NCBI RefSeq assembly: GCF_004379255.2
Contig: NC_056037.1
Span: forward strand, 15,944,902 to 16,008,901
Length of the DNA stretch: 64,000 nucleotides
From: Salvia splendens
Lineage: Eukaryota; Streptophyta; Magnoliopsida; Lamiales; Lamiaceae
Direction of reading: 5' to 3'
Both the position numbers and the translations under genes were made by a program. The number at the start of each line of letters is the position of its first letter. Position 1 is the stretch's first letter. Shown in pieces: positions 44,336-56,134 of the stretch. Under the pieces are notes generated by a model that ran no database searches, had not been told where the DNA came from, and saw only the letters and a list, made by a program, of their open reading frames with translations.

Positions 44336-45783
44336 ATATATGTTAGGAATTCTTGTGTTCATCTAATGAGCGCAGTAGAAATTGCAAACAAGAATAACAG
44401 ATCTAGATTCATAATCATATTACAAGTTGAGCACGTAATACACAACGAAACTAAATCTTACTTGTTGTTGTGTTTTCTTCTACGATTGTGTCTTGCAAGT
44501 TGAATCCACTACTATCGAGGTCCACGTGTATTCTGATCCGATGCAGGAACAATTCCTCGGTACAATCGTTCTATAGAGAAAGCTAGGAAATCTCTTGTGA
44601 ACGTAGCGCCGTTTTTTTTTCTCTTAGTGAATTAGGTTTTCTGTATCTTCTATTCTCTACAATAGAGCATATATATAATAGAATAAATGTAACATTGGAC
44701 CAAGCCCAGTAGAATTATTTCCTATTAATCTAATCTAGCCCATTAATCTTTCAATCTCCCACTTGGACTAGCATTAGATATAATACACAGCTCTAACATT
44801 GTACCCTTGAGCGGATCAAAATATACATATAGTATGACCCTTTATGCCCTCATTATCGACGACGATCTAATCGAAGTCTGCACAAAACTCCTAGACTGCG
44901 TTGGCAGCGTAGCTCGATATATGAAGGACGTTTACGTGAATTCGGTAAACAAGCCTTTACACAAAGTTTATAGTAATATCCTTTCATTCACGAACCACCC
45001 GATTGAGCCTAAGATTTGTCATGTGTCATCCAAATAGCTCAATCACTTTATCCCATCTTTATTAAATGACCCATTCGATCATATTCAATTACTTTAATTG
45101 AATATATCTTTGCATTGGCCAATGACTTAATGGTCAAGTAATATAGAGAATTTGAGTGTTCTCTCGAAATTCTAATCGAGTAATGAATCTCATTCTTGGC
45201 TCAACTACAATTTCCATTTATCTTATGATATACCCAACACAAGTCAGTGTCTCAATCCTCCTTTGGGAGGCAAAGCGTTGGACAAGATCAAAGCACACCG
45301 CTCAACAAACAAAATATGTAATGACCTCAGATCCAAGGACTATTACATACTTCATGTACTAATAAACTGTAGACACTTAACAAAACAGTTTAATAGTAGG
45401 GTATACCAATACTCTCCAAAGTATACCATGTGTCCATCACGAGTATCTAATATCTCATAGTTGTGAGAACAACTACATTGTCGAAGAATGTGATGCAAAC
45501 CCCATGCTAACCTATAACATATCATCAATATCCCATTCTTGATGATCATTAGTTAGGGCTATTTTAGAATTATACTATATCATTAATGTCTCACACCATT
45601 AACGACAGTCATAATTCAAGGGAACAAATATTTAGAATAAATATAAACATTTTAAACAATTATTCCAATAAGTGCACAAAACCCATAGAAAATTAAAATT
45701 TTCATATAATGTGATCAAGTAATATTGTCTCAACACAAAATGTTTCTAAGACATATAAAACTGTAACTCCCACTGACTTAAAG

Positions 45784-46432
45784 TCATCTACCAACATTCT
45801 TAACACCTAAGCTCTCAAAGTGCTTGTTATGTTTTGCTATACATAACGGTTTGGTGAAAGGATCAACCAAATTATCATCAGTGGGTACTCTTTCTAATTT
45901 TATGTCGTCTCCTTCAATTATTTCTCTGATCAGATGATATCTTCTGGGAACATGCTTGTTCCTGTTCGTAGCTCTGGGTTCTTTTGCTTGCGCAACAGCA
46001 CCTGTGTTGTCACAATACAAAGGTATTGCACTATTGGCACTCGGAATGACACCCAGTTCTTTAACGAACTCTAACAAAGCAACAACTTCTTTGACAGCTT
46101 CAGATGAAGCAATATACTCGGCTTCGGTGGTGGAATCGGCAGTTGTACCTTGTTTGGAACTATTCCAACTCACTGCTCCACCATTGAGGACAAAAACATA
46201 TCCAGACTGAGACTTATAGTCGTCATGGTCTGTTTGGAAACTAGCATCAGTGTACCCAGTAACTGATAACTCTGATTGTCCACCATAGACTAAGAAATAT
46301 TCTTTAGTCCTTCTAAGCTACTCAAGAATAGTCTTAACAGTTTTCCAATGTTCCTCACCGGGATTTTGCTGTAATCTGCATGTCATGCTAAGCGCATACG
46401 GTCATGCCACTCTGTGGTCTCTGGACTATTCG
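45784..46432 (-). pseudogene. Copia pol, RNase H end of element 1
   Basis: Minus-strand reading gives the end of the RT connection region (QQNPGEEHWKTVKTILE, then a stop), SGYVFVLNGGAVSWNSSKQ, the RNase H block DSTTEAEYIASSEAVKE, DNTGAVAQAKEPRA, and DPFTKPL near the C-terminus. Similarity stops at about 46432, where element 2 begins. It continues the pol segment at 52110-53398, with about 60-70 residues missing in between. Confidence 0.85.
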
Positions 46433-46615
46433 TCGATGTTGTGACCAGTAAAATTGTAAGATTTTAATGCGTATTGACTTCCTCTGGAGTACAAAATTTT
46501 AATTTTACAGTTGTAAGATTTTGAAAAGTTTTATGGTTAATCTAATCAAACTTCTTACATAAGTTTATGACAATAGTAAAATACTCTGTTTTGCAGTGCA
46601 AATCAAATCGTCAAT

Positions 46616-47424
46616 ATGTCGTTCAATCCTCTTTCTGCAATTCTCAAAGAAAATAAACTCGAGGGCCAAAATTACATCGAATGGAAACAAAATTTGGACA
46701 TCGTTCTCACAGCAGATGAGTACATCTTTGTGCTCACCACCCCGCGACCTCCAGTGCCGCCAGCTAACGCTGCGGCAGGAGTCAGAGATGCACACAGACG
46801 GTGGCCTAAGGCGAATGAGATGGCTACATGTTGGCTTCTATGTCTTCGGTACTCAAGCATCAGCATTCAGCCATGGAAACAGCCGCCGAGATTATGCAGA
46901 ATCTCAAAAATCTTTTTGGTACTCAGAATCGAACGGCTAAGTCTCAAGCCTTTCGGAGTATCATGTCGAAGACAATGAAGGAAGGCTCGTCTGTGAGGGA
47001 CCACGTCCTCGAGATGATGGGCCACCTCAACCAAATTGAGGTCTTGGGAGGGACGATCGATCCCGAGTCCCAGGTGACTATCATCCTTCAAAGTCTTCCC
47101 CCTAGCTTCCAACAGTTCAAGCTCAACTTCAAGATGAACAAAAGGAATTACACCCTGGCAGAGCTGTTGACTGAACTTCAGTCGGCAGAGGACCTTATGG
47201 TCCAGGCTAAGGCGGCCATGATGATTTCGGCGCCTCGTTCCTCTGGCATAAAGCCTAGCAAAGGAAAAAGGCAGGCACCGAACTCAGGACCGGCCAAGAT
47301 AGCTAAGGGAAAGAAGAAGAAGAGGGCTAACAAGAAGCCCACGGGGAAGTGTTTCAAGTGTGGAGAAAAGGGGCATTGGAAGTCAGACTGTCCTAAACGG
47401 GGCAAGGCTACAGGTATGCACTAG
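46616..47424 (+). pseudogene. Copia gag of element 2, frameshifted
   Basis: Starts MSFNPLSAILKENKLEGQNY; one frame shift near 46830 moves it to the frame reading AEIMQNLKNLFGTQNR and LQSLPPSFQQF. It ends with a basic region and a CCHC zinc knuckle (CFKCGEKGHWKSDC at about 47350-47391). A stop follows at 47422-47424, and further stops lie before the protease-integrase part. Confidence 0.85.
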
Positions 47425-47526
47425 GCTCTAGTTGTCAAGTCTTGTTTGACTTCGACATCAATTTGCACTTGGGTTATTGACACATGAGCCACTGATCATA
47501 TTTATTTTGATCCTGACTTAATGTAG

Positions 47527-50500
47527 GTGACAAGACGGCTACATGATCGTGAGATCGAAGTCCAGCTAGGCGACGCTACCAAAGTGGCAGCCGTTGGAGT
47601 GGGAGACATTTATTTACGTTTTACTAGTGATAGATTTTTTATTTTGAAGAATGTTTTGTTGATACCTTCTTTTAGAAGAAATTTAATTTCAGTTTCTAAA
47701 TTGGTTTATGATGGATATTCGATTTCTTTTAATGAGAACTGCGTTATTAAGAAAGATGGTTCTTATATCTGTCGTGGTATCATGGAAAACAATCTGTACA
47801 CAATCACTTCTACACAGTTTAATAATCGCAAATCAGAACTCAATACAACATCGAAAATTTCAAAGAAACGAAAGGAACCTTCAAATTCAATGAACGAAAT
47901 GTACTTATGGCACCTTAGACTTGGTCATGCAAATGAAAGGAGGATCCATTCTCTTGTTCAACAAGATCTTATTAAAGGTCTAGAGAAGGAACCTTTTCAT
48001 AAGTGTGAGTCATGCTTAGAAGGCAAGATGACCAAGAGGCCTTTTAAGGCTAAGGGCAATAGGGCCAAGGAAGTACTTGAGCTCGTTCATTCCGATGTAT
48101 GTGGACCAATGTCAACGGAGGCAAGAGGTGGTTTTCGATACTTCATCACATTTATTGATGACTTCTCGAAAATTGGATATGTCTATTTGATGCGTCACAA
48201 GTCAGAGTCTTTTGACAAGTTTAAAGACTTTAAGACTCTTGTGGAGAAGTATCATGGAAAGAATATCAAAAGCCTACGATCTGATCGTGGAGGCGAATAC
48301 CTCAGTGCCGAATTTTTGGACTACTTATCGGAGTCGCGTATTGAATCCCAACTGACTGCGTCGGGCACGCCCCAGCAGAACGGCGTGGCTGAAAGAAGGA
48401 ACATGACCTTGTTAAATATGGTTCAATCGATGATGAGTTATGCACGTCTGCCTATTTCGTTTTGGGGACATGCCTTGCTTTCTGCAAGTCACATTTTAGA
48501 CAATTTACCATCAAAATCCGTACCTAAAACTCCATATGAGTTGTGGACTGGGCGTAAGCCCAATCTAGCACATCTTAAGGTTTGGAGTTGCTCGGCTCAT
48601 GTATTGGAAAAGGATCCAACTAAGCTAGGATCTAGGACGGAGGTATGTTTGTTTATAGGATACCCCAAAGGGACGAAAGGTTATGAATTCTTTGGTCTCC
48701 GAGATAAGAAAGTCATTGTGAGCACTCACGCGACATTTTTAGAGGAAGACTATGTAATGAATCATAAACCCAGCAGTGAAGTGGCTCTTGATGAGCTAAC
48801 TTCTGTCACAAGTTCCATTAACCAAGAACAAGTACCAAGTGTACAAACAATTCCCGAAACTTCAACTTCTACTCAATATATTATAGTGCCGCGCCGCAGT
48901 GGGAGGGTCTCACATGAGCCCGACAGATACATTGGTTTGGGGGAATCTATGGATCACTCCTCGGACAGCAATGTATTAGATCCCTGGAACTTTGCGGAAG
49001 CGCCGGCAGATGTCGATCATTGCGAATGGGTGAAAGCAATGGATTCGGAACTACAATCTATGATAGACAAAGACGTCTACGATTTGTCCGTCCTACCCGA
49101 AGGCTGTACTGCCATTGGGAGCAAGTGGATATATAAACGTAAACGTGGACTCGATGGACGAGTTAAAGTCTTCAAAGCAAGACTAGTGGCCAAGGGGTAT
49201 ACCCAAAAGGAAGGCATCGATTATGATGAGACCTTCTCCCCAGTGGCCATGCTCAAATCGATCCGGATACTGTTGTCTATTGCAGCTTATATTGATTGGG
49301 ATGTATGGCAGATGGACGTTAAGACTGCATTTCTAAACGGCAGTCTTGAGGAGACCATCTACATGGAACAACCAGAAGGATATGCCATAAAGGGCAAAGA
49401 ACACATGGTTTGGAAGCTTAAGAAGGCTATTTATGGCCTCAAGCAAGCATCTAGATCGTGGAACCAATGTTTCGATCAAACTGTTTGCAAGTTTGGATTC
49501 GAAAAGCGCCCAAGTGAAAGCTGCGTGTATAAGAAAGTTGATAAGGAGAATGTAGTGTTCTTAGTTTTATATGTAGATGACATTCTTCTAATTGGAAACA
49601 ATAAAAAGATGTTGTCATCAGTTCAAACATGGTTATCAAACCAGTTCGAGATGAAGGATATGGGAGACGCGGGACACATCCTCGGGATCAAGGTTCTTCG
49701 GAATCGAGAGAAGAAGATGTTGAGCTTATCTCAAGAATCTTACATCGAAACAGTACTTAGTCGTTTTAGCATGCAGGATACCAAGAAAGGTTTCTTACCT
49801 TTTAGACATGGCATCCATTTATCTCAAGAGATGTGCCCTAAAACGCCGTCTGAGATACAGGAAATGAGAAGGATTCCATATGCTTCGGCAGTTGGAAGTC
49901 TCATGTATGCTATGCTTTGTACTAGACCTGGTATTTGCTTTGCTGTTGGCATGGTGGCAAGATATCAGTCGAATCCAGGCCAAGGACATTGGACTGCCGT
50001 AAAGAACATACTCAAGTACCTTAAACGGACTAAGGACTATGCTCTAGTTTACAATGCAGTCGAGCTATGCCCTTTGGGATATACTGACTCAGACTTTCAA
50101 GCTGATCAGGACTCGAGAAAATCTACTTCAGGATATGTGTTCACCTTAGGAGGTGGAGCCGTAATTTGGAAGAGTGTAAAGTAGAAATGCATCGCGGACT
50201 CGACCATGGAAGCCGAGTATGTGGCCGCTTCGGAGGCTGCAAAAGAGGCTATATGGTTCAAGAACTTCCTTATGGATTTAGGTGTGGTTTCGAATCTGCC
50301 CAAGAGTATCACCATTTATTGTGACAATTCTGGTGCTATGGCAAACTCGAAAGAACCAAGAGCTCACAAAACGAGCAAACACATAGAGCGGAAGTATCAT
50401 ATCATTAGAGATATAGTGCAGAGAGGAGACATAAAAGTGGTCAAGATTGCGTCAGAGAACAACCTGGCAGATCCTTTTACAAAGGTTTTGGCGGTGAAAC

Positions 50501-50568
50501 CGTTCGAGTGCCACGTTGAAGGGATGGGGGTTCGACTCATTCAAGACCTCAACTCGCTTTCAGTATAA
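47527..50568 (+). pseudogene. Copia pol of element 2 (integrase, RT, RNase H)
   Basis: A continuous 885-codon frame from 47527 to 50184, with GAG-pre-integrase (WHLRLGHANERR), integrase core (FIDDFSKIGYVYLM, LRSDRGGEYLSAEF, GTPQQNGVAERRN), RT (KARLVAKGYTQKEGIDYDET, MDVKTAFLNGSLEE, LYVDDILL), then RNase H start (GYTDSDFQADQDSRKSTSGY). One TAG at 50182-50184 interrupts before the RNase H end (MEAEYVAASEAAKEA, DPFTKVL). The protease active-site region upstream is broken by stops. Confidence 0.9.
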
Positions 50569-50641
50569 GTGGGAGAAATTTAGACATGTGCACTACCATT
50601 TTGTATACTCGAAAGCTGTTTTGAGTATAAGTGGGAGATTG

Positions 50642-52109
50642 CTAGGGTTTTGTATACTAGAAATCACATTTCGAGTGATTGCATACTGTAAAACTCTAAT
50701 GGTTATTTTCCAATAAATACAACAGATTATTTTTGTCATAATTTTGTTATGTTTTACATTTAATGGTTGTTTATTGCATATTTAAATGTATAAGCAAACG
50801 TAACAAAGTCTAAGTCCTTGTTTTGGTAGACCGGTTGTGGGCGTCGTCCAATTTAAGGTAACACGGTCAGTTCTAAACAAAGAAAAATAAGAATTTCACA
50901 ACCTAGATAGGCCTAGACTACCTATCGCAAAAGGTTGCAATGTCAGTTCGATTATTTCTAAGCCTTATTGAAATAAGATGACGTTGGTGTGGTATAACAC
51001 TGAATGGATCTAACAGCAAGACGAGTCTTTATGCTATCTACTGAAAGACGAGGTCTTGATAATTAATTTCTTAATCAATGTACGTTAGCATTGAGCATAC
51101 GATATTGAGTATCCACTACTTTGACTTACCACAGGTGTGGGTTTTTCGTAACCCAACGATCCAGGTATATTGGGTAGTGGTGATCATTATCTAGAGGTGC
51201 TAGGATTGCTATTATGTTGAAACGTGCGCGATGAGAGTCTCGTTTAATAACATCCACAAGAGGAGCTCGAAACAAGGTTTTATTATACGGAACCTAGCTA
51301 GTTGGAGTTTAATTACTCTATGAATAATAAATAAGAATTTCTTGCTAAGTCCACTCTTGGAATTCGAAATATGTTAATTAATTAAGTATATAGCAGACAT
51401 TAATTAATTAATGGATGTTTCTATCTTAAGCGCGGGAAATAAATCAAATGCAATTAAAGGAAACCCGAAATACTTGTAATTTCGGATTTAGAAGGCGGTG
51501 CAATATTACTTCTGTAGTGGCTGCTCGTAATATTCCTATATAAGCTTATATTAAATTGTGGGTTCAATTTAATTAGTAAAAAGCTAATTGGGTGAGGCAT
51601 GTTCCAAATTCTTCCTTAGATCCCTGACTGGGCTCAATGTGTGACTTAATATAAATAGGAGAATAAAGGAGACAGAAATCACTTTTTTGAATACACAAAA
51701 TTTTCGTCCCCCTCTAGAAAGAGAGAGCTCGAAATTTGTGCTTCCTCCGTGAGCAGTTTCTGTCTTCCATTATTCGAGTCCTAGTACGTTGGTGAGATTT
51801 GCCCACATAAATATCAGCGTATAGTCCGGGACACCAGTCAGAAGATCCGGGGTCTTGTATTGAAGATCTTCACGTGGAGACAGAGCAAACCATCATCGAT
51901 TCTTAATTGAATCTACGAGGTAAATTGGCTAATTCCGTAGTAAGCATGTTTTAGGGATTTTATGTGCTAAAGCATGTTTTTAATTCAAGTTATGAGCATG
52001 ATACATGTGACAATTACGCGAATAGAATTTGTCTAAATAATCTGCTAAATAGATCAAATTCATATGATCGGTAAATTAATGCATGCTTCCGCTGCCAACC
52101 CCCTTCACT
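50642..52109 (+). repeat. 3' LTR of element 2
   Basis: About 1.45 kb, beginning TGCTAGGGTTTTGTATAC directly after the polypurine tract. A leader-like stretch with TATAAATAGGAG lies at about 51649-51661, the likely start region for transcription. The far end (ATGCATGCTTCCGCTGCC) abuts element 1 pol. The partner LTR is absent. Confidence 0.75.
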
Positions 52110-54681
52110 AACATCCTATTCGGTCTATCTCGATAGATCTTAATTCCAAGGATATAGGAAGCATCACCTAGATCCTTCATCATAAAGGAACTAGACAACC
52201 ACTCTTTTACAGATTGCATCATGGAAAGATCGCTTCCCATGATCAAGATGTCATCAACATATATGATAAGGAAGACAACGTTACCATTCTCGCGTTCACT
52301 ATAAACGCATGGGTCCTCTTTGCTTCTGACAAAACCAAACGATTTGATTATTCTGTCAAAACAAATATTCCAACTCCTCGAAGCTTGCTTAAGTCCATAG
52401 ATGGACTTCTTTAGCTTGCACACTGCATTCGGCCTTTCTTTCGATACAAAACCTTCTGGTTGTGTCATATAGACATCGCCTTCTAATTCTCCATTGAGAA
52501 ATGCGGTTTTGACATCCATTTGCCAAATATCAAAGTTGTAGTATGCAGCTATTGCAAGTAATATCCTAATGGACTTGATCTTAGCAACTGGCGAAAAGGT
52601 TTCATCATAGTCAATGCCCTCTCGCTGACTATAACCCTTTGCCACTAACCTAGCCTTGTAGGTTTGTACTTTGCCATCTGCTTCTCTCTTCTTTTTGAAG
52701 ATCCATTTGCAACCTATGGGGTAAACCCCATCTGGCAAGTCAACTAGTTCCCAGACTAAGTTGAAATACATCGAGTCCATTTCAGATATCAAGGCTTCAA
52801 GCCACTTCTCTCGATCGGTGTCTGACACCGCCTCGGTATAGGTCTTAGGCTCATCATCATCTAAATTAACTTCATCATCTTGGTTCTCAACCATTAAATT
52901 CAGTCTCTCAGGTGCACGACGAATCCTTCTAGGCCTATTGAGTTGGTTTTGCTTTGGTTCAGGTTGTTCATTCTGTATGTGAGAAGGTTCAGGAATATCA
53001 CTATGATCTTCTTGAGGTAGAGGTGATGCAACTATTGTATCATCTTGTCTTTGATGCATCTCATTGTCTTGAGGTGGTCCTTCGAGAGTTTCTCTAAGGT
53101 CCTCTCTAAGAGTAATTTCCCCTCCCAATAGATCATCAAAAACTCCCACTGAGTTATTGTCCAATCCAGTGGATAATATCTCATCCTCATTGTTAACTTG
53201 TGGTTCTTGAATTTCTTCAAGATCTACTGTATTTTGACCTTGTTCCTTGCAGACATAACTGTCTTCAAGGAACGTCACATTCCTTGATGTTATCACCTTG
53301 TGATTTTCAGGACAGTAGAAACCGTACCCTTTAGTTTCTTTAGGATATTCCACAAAATAACATTTCTCACTTTTAGTTTCCAATTTATCAGTCATCATTT
53401 TCTTAACAAAAGCTGGACAACCCCAGGTTCGGATATGGTTAAGACTTGCTTTCTTGTCACACCATAACTCATATGGTGTTTTGTTGACTGATTTAGAAGG
53501 AACCCTATTTAGAATGTAAATAGCCGTTAGTAAAGCATGACCCAGAGAAATAAAGGAAGACTAGCTAAACTCATCATGGATCGAACCATATCTAATAATG
53601 TTCGATTTCTCCTTTCAGATACTCCATTCATTTGTGGTGTACCAGGAGGTGTCCAGTCTGACTGAATTCCATGCGATTTCAAGTAATCAACAAATTCTCG
53701 GCTCAAGTATTCCCCTCCTCGATCTGATCGAAGAGTTTTGATACTTTTCCCAAGTTGTTTCTCAACTGCATACTTAAACTCTTTAAATTTTTCAAAGGCC
53801 TCAGACTTGTGTTTCATAAGATACACATATCCATACCTTGTCAAATCATCAGTGAAAGTAATGAAGTACGAATAACCACCTTTTGCTTAAGTTGGAAACG
53901 GTCCGTACACATTTGTGTGGATCAACTCTAGCACATCATTAGCACGCACCCCTTTCCCAGAAAGTGGCTTATTAGTCATCTTTCATTTGAGACAGAATTC
54001 ACAAGCACCATATGATTCAAAATCAAATGAATTTAGATAGTCTAACTTTCTCAATCTTGCTATCCTTTTCTCATTGATATGACCAAGTCTACAATGCCAA
54101 AGATAAGTAGCATTATCCGTATTACATAACTTAAGTCTTTTATTTTGCACATTGAGAATATCCTGTTTGCATTCAAGCATATATAATTCATTCTCCAAAG
54201 AGACATTTCCATAAAACAATCCATTATTAGAAAACGAGCCTCTGCTGTTTGCAAAATGGAAGGAAAAACCTTTGATGTCCAACATCGGAATGGAAATAAT
54301 ATTCTTTGAAATAACTGGAACAAAATAACAGTTATATAAATCTAGTCTATATCCTAAGGAAAGATCTAATCTATAAGTTCCCATGCGTTCGGCAGCAACT
54401 CTTGCTCCATTTCCAACATATAGGTCTACTTCCCCGGGCCTCACTTTCCTGCTGTCAATTAAACCTTGCACATTATTACAAATGTGTGAACCATAAGCGG
54501 TATCCAATACCCGAGATTGTGAGTTATTCATGGACATATTTATCTCAATGACAAGCATAGCTGAGCTCCCACTCATTGCACCTTGTGCCTTGGGTTTTGG
54601 GCAGTCTCTCTGCCACTCCGTGAAATTTGACCTAGTCAATTTGTTTGTTTCCATCATACACTCATAAGATAAGTTTGACAT
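52110..54681 (-). pseudogene. Copia gag-pol of element 1, 5' part
   Basis: Read from 54681 leftwards. A gag start (TNKLTRSNFTEW) jumps directly to the end of gag (RDCPKPKAQG), so most of gag is deleted. Then GAG-pre-integrase (WHCRLGHINEKR), integrase (FTDDLTRYGYVYLMKHKSE, LRSDRGGEYLSREF, GTPQMNGVSERRN) and, after frame breaks near 53530 and 53400, RT (KARLVAKGYSQREGIDYDET, MDVKTAFLNGELEG, IYVDDILIMG). Stops are present near 53990 and 53890. It ends at about 52110 against element 2. Confidence 0.88.
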
Positions 54682-55254
54682 ATTATCTGAACAGAGAATA
54701 AAACGAAAAGCAAATTAGAAAAGCATACAAAGATCACATTCGCATCACTAATCAAACAAGGGTTTATTATATTGATTAGCTCCCACTAATTTTAACATAT
54801 ATTATGTCCCCAACCATAAGATACGAATTTATATCTAATATAAATTTTAGTGGTCCAAGATCCAAGTCTATATTATTGCAGCCCCTGCTTTGGCTGATCA
54901 CTACAATAATATCACAAGGTAGGCCACCAAGCCAATTGCAACAACTATTTTGCAATTCTTGGTTTATTAATCCAATTAATATGCATCCATAAACTATTTA
55001 GGTTGCTTTGGCGTCACTAAATAATTTAAGTAAGCCAACCCCATCACATGATGCCAACCATGCATCTATGAATGAGCCTAGGCCTTGTAGATTTAGAGTA
55101 AACACTTTGGCGTAAAACTCATGGTCGAAAAGGCTAGGAACATCAAACAATTATGATGGACGATGTGTTTGTTTAAAAAATAAGACTTATATTTTATGGG
55201 GAAAATGTGATACTAGTTTTGTGAATATAATATCCAATATTAAATTTCAAACAA

Positions 55255-55390
55255 TTACTGGGCGCCGCCTACCCAGACATAGTATAACACGGACTACAAA
55301 TACTGGGCGCCGCCTACCCAGACATAGTATAACACGGACTACACATACTGGGCGCCGCCTACCTAGACATAATATAACTCGGTCTCTAAC
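55255..55390. repeat. Three 45-bp tandem repeats in the element 1 leader
   Basis: TACTGGGCGCCGCCTACCCA followed by GACATAGTATAACACGGACT occurs three times in a row, the last slightly diverged. It lies in the untranslated leader of element 1, and GGCGCCGCC can pair with nearby GC-rich parts. Function unknown. Confidence 0.9.
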
Positions 55391-56134
55391 TACTATAATT
55401 AAATAAAACAAGCATATATCAAATAACATGCTTATCACATAGGATATCAAATAATGCTCAAAAAATAAAATCAAATTTTGTTTTCTAATTACATGTGGAC
55501 TTAACGATTATATCAGTTCTGAATCAATATAATTGTAAATTTAATATTAACTCCAAATTAATATTGTGTTGTGGAGTATATATTATCATTTCCAGATGAT
55601 AACTACATCCCAATTTGTTGATCTAATTAACGAAATTAATCCAATCTATATTAATTCTAAATTAATAAATTTGTTAATCAAGTAATAACTCCAAATCATC
55701 ATCAAGCACATATATTATCTATTTTTCTGAAGAATAATAATATTAACAAATTCTAGCTCATTAATCCATTAATCCAATTAATAAATCTATCATCTAATCT
55801 ATATCAATTCCAAACTAATATAAACCGATATTTAATATTAATTCTAAGACAATATTGAAAACACATTTACTATTAATATTCAAAATAATGATAGTAAATA
55901 ATAATTTATTGGCTTGATTAATATTATTAATTCTAAATTATCATCAAAACTCGCTAGGGTTCTTGGAAAAGAACAACCCGCCTCCATGGTTCTGCCTTTA
56001 CTCATGTTCTACTCCAAGAGTCAAGAAGACAAACAGCTACCGCCTCCTACTCTCCGTGAAAGAGAGATCAACCGTCGCCTCTAAGGAGACACCAGCGACG
56101 GAGCAGCGTCGGGAATGAGAAAAGCACGGCCAAA

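Larger units (their letters stand above)
46433..52109 (+). mobile_element. Copia retrotransposon (element 2), 5' LTR missing
   Basis: Plus-strand gag-pol (46616-50568) is followed by two polypurine tracts (AAGTGGGAGA at about 50567 and 50629) and an LTR of about 1.45 kb that starts TGCTAGGGTTTTGTATAC at about 50642 and ends near 52090-52109. No matching LTR or primer-binding site is found to the left of gag. The right boundary is uncertain by about 20 bp. It splits the pol gene of element 1. Confidence 0.82.
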
